NCBI GenBank assembly: GCA_017461725.1
Contig: JAFTXG010000007.1
Coordinates: 1-64,000, forward strand
Direction: 5' to 3'
Length of the DNA stretch: 64,000 bases
Source: Lachnospiraceae bacterium
GTDB taxonomy: Bacteria > Bacillota > Clostridia > Lachnospirales > Lachnospiraceae
This document shows, one piece after another, positions 60,416-64,000 of the stretch (position 1 is its first letter; each line of letters opens with the position of its first letter). Made by a program: the position numbers and the translations under genes. The notes beneath the pieces are model-generated. The model saw only the letters and a program-made list of their open reading frames with translations. It did no database searches and was not told the origin of the DNA.

Positions 60416-62266
60416 TTAACCCTCACTGGGGCGGTATGTGGGAACGATCCCCTGCACCGCCTCCTTCACCTTCTCAGGCGCTTGCTCACACACTTCATGG
60501 AGCTGCTCCAGTGAAGTCATCAGCCGCTCGCTGTCGAAGTCGTTGAAATGTCCCACGAAGATCAGGTGGTTCGGCGTGGTGTCCAGCCCCTCATCCTGCA
60601 TCAACAGCTCCTCGTAGAGCTTCTCGCCGGGGCGCAGCCCGGTGTAGCGGATCTTGATGTCCACATCCGGCTCCAGGCCGGAGAGACGGATCATATTGCG
60701 GGCCAGATCGTCGATGCGGACCGGCTCACCCATATCGAGGACGAATACCTCACCGTCCTGCGCGTAGACGCAGGCCTGCAGCACCAGCGACACCGCCTCG
60801 GATATGGTCATAAAATATCGGATAATATCTTTGTGGGTGACCGTCACCGGGCCGCCCATCTGAATCTGTTTTTTGAACAATGGGATGACGCTGCCGTTGG
60901 AGCCCAGCACATTTCCAAACCGGACAGCGGCAAATCTGGTCTTGGAGGTTTTGCCCATGGTCTGGACAATCATCTCGCAGATACGCTTGGACGCGCCCAT
61001 GATATTGGTGGGATTGACCGCCTTGTCGGTGGAAATCAGGGTGAAGCTCTCCGCGCCGTAGCGGTCCGCCGCCTTCGCCACATTGTAGGTGCCGAACACA
61101 TTGTTTTTGATGGCCTCGGCGGGGCTGTCCTCCATCAGCGGAACATGCTTGTGGGCAGCCGCGTGGCAGACTACCTGGGGACGGTATTTCCGGAACACAT
61201 CGTTCACTCTGGCCTCATCGCGGACAGAGCCGATGCACACCTCCAGATCCAGCTCAGGGTGGCTGCGGTGCAGCTCCTGCTGGATATCATATGCATTGTT
61301 TTCGTAGATATCAAAGATGACCAGCTTGCGGATGCCATGGCGGGCTACCTGGCGGCACAGCTCACTTCCGATGGAACCGCCGCCTCCGGTGATCAGAATG
61401 GTCTTCCCCGCAAGGGCACCGCCGATCTCGGTCTCATCGACCTGGACCTTCTCGCGGCCCAGCAGGTCCTCCACCTCCACGTCACGGATCTGCTGCACGC
61501 TGACCTGGCCGCTGGCGATCTGATAGATGCCCGGCAGTGTCCGGATACGGCAGTTGGTCTGCTGGCAGAGTGCGACAATGGCGCGCTTCTCGCTGGGCGG
61601 CGCTGTCGGAATGGCCAGAATGATGTCGGACACCTCATATTTGGCAGCAAACTCCACGATCTGATCGCGGCCGCCCACCACCTTCACACCCATCAGGTAG
61701 GTACCCTGCTTATTCACATCGTCGTCGATGATGCAGACGATCTTATTGCTGCTGTGACCGCTGTTTTTCAGTTCCCTGAGAACCATGGAACCGGCGGCAC
61801 CGGCACCGATCAGCATGGTCACCTTCTTCGCCTCGCGGGACCGGTTGCGGAAAATGCGCATCAGCCGGTAGGCATAGCGTGATCCGCCCACAAACACCAG
61901 CAAAATCAGACAGTTCATCACCGGCAGGCTCCGGGGAACGGGCGCGTCCAGCACGATCCGGAGCACCCACAGTGCCACGCTGGAGAACAGTGCCGCACCG
62001 CAGATATTGCGCAGCTCGTCGATGCTGGCATAAGCCCACAGGCTGCGGTAGAGTCTGAACAGAGCGAATATCCCCACGGTCACCAGTGTATAAACCGGTG
62101 CGATGGACAGATAGTTTTGCGCAAATCCGGCTTCCACCAGATTCGGCACCGAAAATTCAAAGCGTATGAACAGAGAGATCAGTACGGCGGCGTTGGCGAA
62201 CACTGCGTCGACCACGACCAGTGATAATATCCTCAGCCATCGCACCTTATCGTAGATTACCTTCAT
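60416..62266 (-). CDS. CapD/FlaA1-type UDP-sugar 4,6-dehydratase/epimerase
   Basis: A 616-residue membrane enzyme. Four N-terminal helices (within 1-130) are followed by a first Rossmann domain (IGAGAAGSMVLREL) and the SDR catalytic domain with GGGGSIGSELCRQV, the STDKAVNPTN segment and the MGASKR site, which has Met in place of the usual Tyr, as in the PglF/WbpM group. It probably converts UDP-GlcNAc to a 4-keto-6-deoxy sugar for capsule or glycoprotein glycans. GAGGAAG lies 5 nt before the ATG. It is 30 nt downstream of the tyrosine kinase gene. Confidence 0.92.
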   Translation of the reverse strand: MKVIYDKVRWLRILSLVVVDAVFANAAVLISLFIRFEFSVPNLVEAGFAQNYLSIAPVYTLVTVGIFALFRLYRSLWAYASIDELRNICGAALFSSVALWVLRIVLDAPVPRSLPVMNCLILLVFVGGSRYAYRLMRIFRNRSREAKKVTMLIGAGAAGSMVLRELKNSGHSSNKIVCIIDDDVNKQGTYLMGVKVVGGRDQIVEFAAKYEVSDIILAIPTAPPSEKRAIVALCQQTNCRIRTLPGIYQIASGQVSVQQIRDVEVEDLLGREKVQVDETEIGGALAGKTILITGGGGSIGSELCRQVARHGIRKLVIFDIYENNAYDIQQELHRSHPELDLEVCIGSVRDEARVNDVFRKYRPQVVCHAAAHKHVPLMEDSPAEAIKNNVFGTYNVAKAADRYGAESFTLISTDKAVNPTNIMGASKRICEMIVQTMGKTSKTRFAAVRFGNVLGSNGSVIPLFKKQIQMGGPVTVTHKDIIRYFMTISEAVSLVLQACVYAQDGEVFVLDMGEPVRIDDLARNMIRLSGLEPDVDIKIRYTGLRPGEKLYEELLMQDEGLDTTPNHLIFVGHFNDFDSERLMTSLEQLHEVCEQAPEKVKEAVQGIVPTYRPSEG

Positions 62267-62296
62267 TTAACTTCCTCTTTTTGTTCCTCAATGATA

Positions 62297-63679
62297 TCAC
62301 TTGTAATATCCGTAGTAACTGTAGCCGCTCCGGTTGATCTTCGGCGCAGTCATATTCATCACGCAGCCGATGATGGGGCGTCCGTTGTCATTCAGTGAAT
62401 TCACACCCTCCAGGATCTGTCCTCGGCAGGCGAAATCCTGACGCACAGTCAGGAGCGCACAGTCGGCGAGGGTTCCGATCTCGCCGGCATCAGCCATCAG
62501 CGCGCAGGGCGGGGTGTCCAGAATAATATAGTCAAAGCTGTTTCTGGCCGCGCGGATCAACTCCCTGGCCGTCTTTCTTGCCAGCAGCTTTTCCGGGTTG
62601 GAGACCGGCTTGCCGCCGAAAATCACGCAGAGATTGGAGCTGTCTATCCGCCGTACCACGTCTTTGAGGGACTTTTCGCCCTTTAGGAAATCAGCCAGTC
62701 CCTCCTCCCCCGTGTGATCAAAAATACCGGCAACCGACGGGTTTCTCAGGTCGCAGTCGATCAGCAGGACGCGTTTTCCCTTCTGGGCCAGCGCGGTGGC
62801 CAGATTGACGGAGATGGTGGTCTTTCCCTCGTTTGCGATGGTGCTGGTCACCAGCAGGACCTTGTCGTCCGCCTTTGCCATCTCGCGCTCCACGCGCACG
62901 CGCAGCAGACGCACCGACTCATTGAAGCCAAATTTATCATTGCTCTCATTGATGATGGGGCAGGCACTCAATCCCCTGCCTCTGCGGCGTCCGCGGACAG
63001 TGGGCAGCTTTCCGAGGCAGGAAAGGTTGATCAGCTGCCGCAATTCCTCCTCATTGTTTACCGTTCGGTGGGTCATGGCGTAGAGCGCGCAGATGCCCAT
63101 CCACAGGATGAAGCCCAGCGCAGCGCCCTTTACCACACTGCCGGTCATGCCGATGGAGTTCACCGGATTTTTCGGCACTCCGCTCTCACTGAGCAGCGAC
63201 ATCTGGGTGGGACCGACCACGAACTCTGCCACCGACGGGTAGATTTCTATTACGCAGTTCAACACATCATACGCCAGCTGTGGATCACCGGACGTGACGG
63301 TCAGCGTGAAAATGTTTGTGTTGCCCATGGCGGAGGCTGACACCGAGGGCATGTAGCTGATCCCCAGCGCCTCCTTGACCTCCTGACTCAGCACACCGCT
63401 GGTCAGAATATAAGGGAAGGTCTTGGCCATCTGCTCCGCGACGGAGCTGTTATAATACTGCTGGCTGGCGTAAAACGGGTTTCCGACCCGCACGGTAAAT
63501 GAAGCGCTGGCCTGATACCGGGGCGTGTAGCTTCTGAAGGTCATGAACCCCAGCAGCGCGGCGGCGGCCACGACCAGAACGATCCCCTCCAGCAGCAGGT
63601 GACGGCAGCTGCGCCAAAGGCCCCGCAGCAGCTCGATCAGATCGATCTTGGGGTAATTATCAGTTGTTTCCGTCGTCAT
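62297..63679 (-). CDS. Polysaccharide chain-length protein fused to bacterial tyrosine kinase (Wzz-CpsD type)
   Basis: An N-terminal Wzz domain has helices near residues 20-45 and 175-195 (YQASASFTVRVGNPFYAS between). A CpsD-like kinase follows, with Walker A TSTIANEGKTTISVN, A' LLIDCDLRNP and B YIILDTPP, ending SGYSYYGYYK, a short Tyr cluster for autophosphorylation. It controls export and chain length of the capsular polymer. The start is taken at 63679 (MTTETTDNYPKIDLIELLRG); 47 upstream in-frame codons overlap the preceding gene and are low-complexity. It overlaps the upstream kinase gene by 20 nt. Gram-positive species often split the two domains; here they are fused. Confidence 0.88.
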   Translation of the reverse strand: MTTETTDNYPKIDLIELLRGLWRSCRHLLLEGIVLVVAAAALLGFMTFRSYTPRYQASASFTVRVGNPFYASQQYYNSSVAEQMAKTFPYILTSGVLSQEVKEALGISYMPSVSASAMGNTNIFTLTVTSGDPQLAYDVLNCVIEIYPSVAEFVVGPTQMSLLSESGVPKNPVNSIGMTGSVVKGAALGFILWMGICALYAMTHRTVNNEEELRQLINLSCLGKLPTVRGRRRGRGLSACPIINESNDKFGFNESVRLLRVRVEREMAKADDKVLLVTSTIANEGKTTISVNLATALAQKGKRVLLIDCDLRNPSVAGIFDHTGEEGLADFLKGEKSLKDVVRRIDSSNLCVIFGGKPVSNPEKLLARKTARELIRAARNSFDYIILDTPPCALMADAGEIGTLADCALLTVRQDFACRGQILEGVNSLNDNGRPIIGCVMNMTAPKINRSGYSYYGYYK

Positions 63680-64000
63680 CGTGTTTTCCATATCCATATC
63701 CGTATCCATACCTGCCGTACTTGCCATAGCCGTACTTGCCGTAACGGCCGTATTTTCCATATCTGCCATATCTGCCGTATGCACCGTAGCTGAACGCAGG
63801 GGCATAGCTTGCAGAACCATACATATTGTTCAGGACACAGCCCATCAGATGGGTATTCGTCCGCTCCAGAATCGCCGCGGCGTCATTGAGATCTCCGACG
63901 TCGGCCGCATTCTGTCTCACGACCATAAGGGCTGCGTCGGCAAACTCACCGATACACTCCGCATCCGGTGCCAGTGACATGGGCGGTGTGTCCACGATCA
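63660..64000 (-). CDS. Bacterial tyrosine kinase, C-terminal part (cut by window edge)
   Basis: Only the last 112 or so codons are in the window; the gene continues beyond 64000. IVDTPPMSLAPDAECIGEFA is the Walker B region of a CpsD/Wzc-like kinase, followed by ALMVVRQN and THLMGCVLNNMYG. The tail is an extreme tyrosine cluster: 13 or more Tyr in YGR/YGK/YG repeats over about 40 residues, then KHDDDGNN. Such tails are the autophosphorylation sites of these kinases. It precedes and overlaps the Wzz-kinase gene. Confidence 0.85.
   Translation of the reverse strand, partial: IVDTPPMSLAPDAECIGEFADAALMVVRQNAADVGDLNDAAAILERTNTHLMGCVLNNMYGSASYAPAFSYGAYGRYGRYGKYGRYGKYGYGKYGRYGYGYGYGKHDDDGNN

Noticed and set aside
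1-64000. tRNA or rRNA genes
   Set aside because: No cloverleaf-like segment with a T-loop GGTTCGAATCC pattern or rRNA signature was noticed on either strand. A tRNAscan or Infernal run would settle it.

Overview
The window looks like chromosomal DNA of a gut-type Clostridia, most likely a Lachnospiraceae member. The pointers are strong AGGAGG ribosome sites, moderate G+C, a type II dehydroquinase, a type I-beta DAHP synthase, BlaI/BlaR-type, ROK, LacI and DeoR regulators, a cytosolic anaerobic-type sulfatase, and very large Thr/Glu-rich secreted proteins. This assignment is inference; no rRNA or tRNA was seen.

Layout. 0-6 kb: a 125-bp tandem repeat, a dicarboxylate/amino-acid symporter, a small DUF4177-like gene, an AroE-AroK fusion, AroQ, and a convergent lipoprotein. 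6-11 kb: a BlaI-type repressor with a BlaR1-like metallopeptidase fused to a solute-binding domain, and a MerR regulator. 11-20 kb (minus strand): an aromatic amino acid operon in the order Phe/Tyr-rich leader peptide and attenuator, aroF, tyrA, aroA, aroC, pheA, a frameshifted membrane gene, aroB and a Cys-rich protein. With aroE-aroK and aroQ this gives the whole shikimate pathway plus the Phe and Tyr branches. 20-30 kb: sulfatase and LacI regulator, ROK regulator, aromatic-acid-exporter-like membrane protein, cysteine-desulfidase-like enzyme divergent from a DeoR regulator, a candidate structured RNA of about 400 nt, an M20 peptidase and a nucleotidyltransferase. 31-33 kb: a lone SIR2-domain protein, probably defence.

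33-59 kb holds the most unusual content: two paralogous minus-strand operons (A, about 32.9-45.3 kb; B, about 47.2-58.9 kb). Each encodes, in transcription order, a giant secreted protein of about 2,700 residues (Thr/Glu-rich stretches, calcineurin-like phosphoesterase domain, VWA domain, C-terminal amphipathic tail), a small four-Cys peptide with a conserved N-terminal leader, a single-pass membrane protein, an HprK-like kinase, a radical SAM/SPASM enzyme and a PqqD-like protein. Operon A also has a coupled XRE regulator. The small enzymes are those of a RiPP (ribosomally made, modified peptide) pathway, but no dedicated exporter or protease is present. The constant partner is the giant surface protein, which suggests a modified peptide acting with, or on, a cell-surface machine. 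A Rpn-type nuclease gene sits between the two copies.

59-64 kb: the start of an envelope or capsular polysaccharide locus (LCP ligase, CapD-like epimerase/dehydratase, Wzz/tyrosine kinase, and the Tyr-rich tail of a second kinase cut by the window edge).
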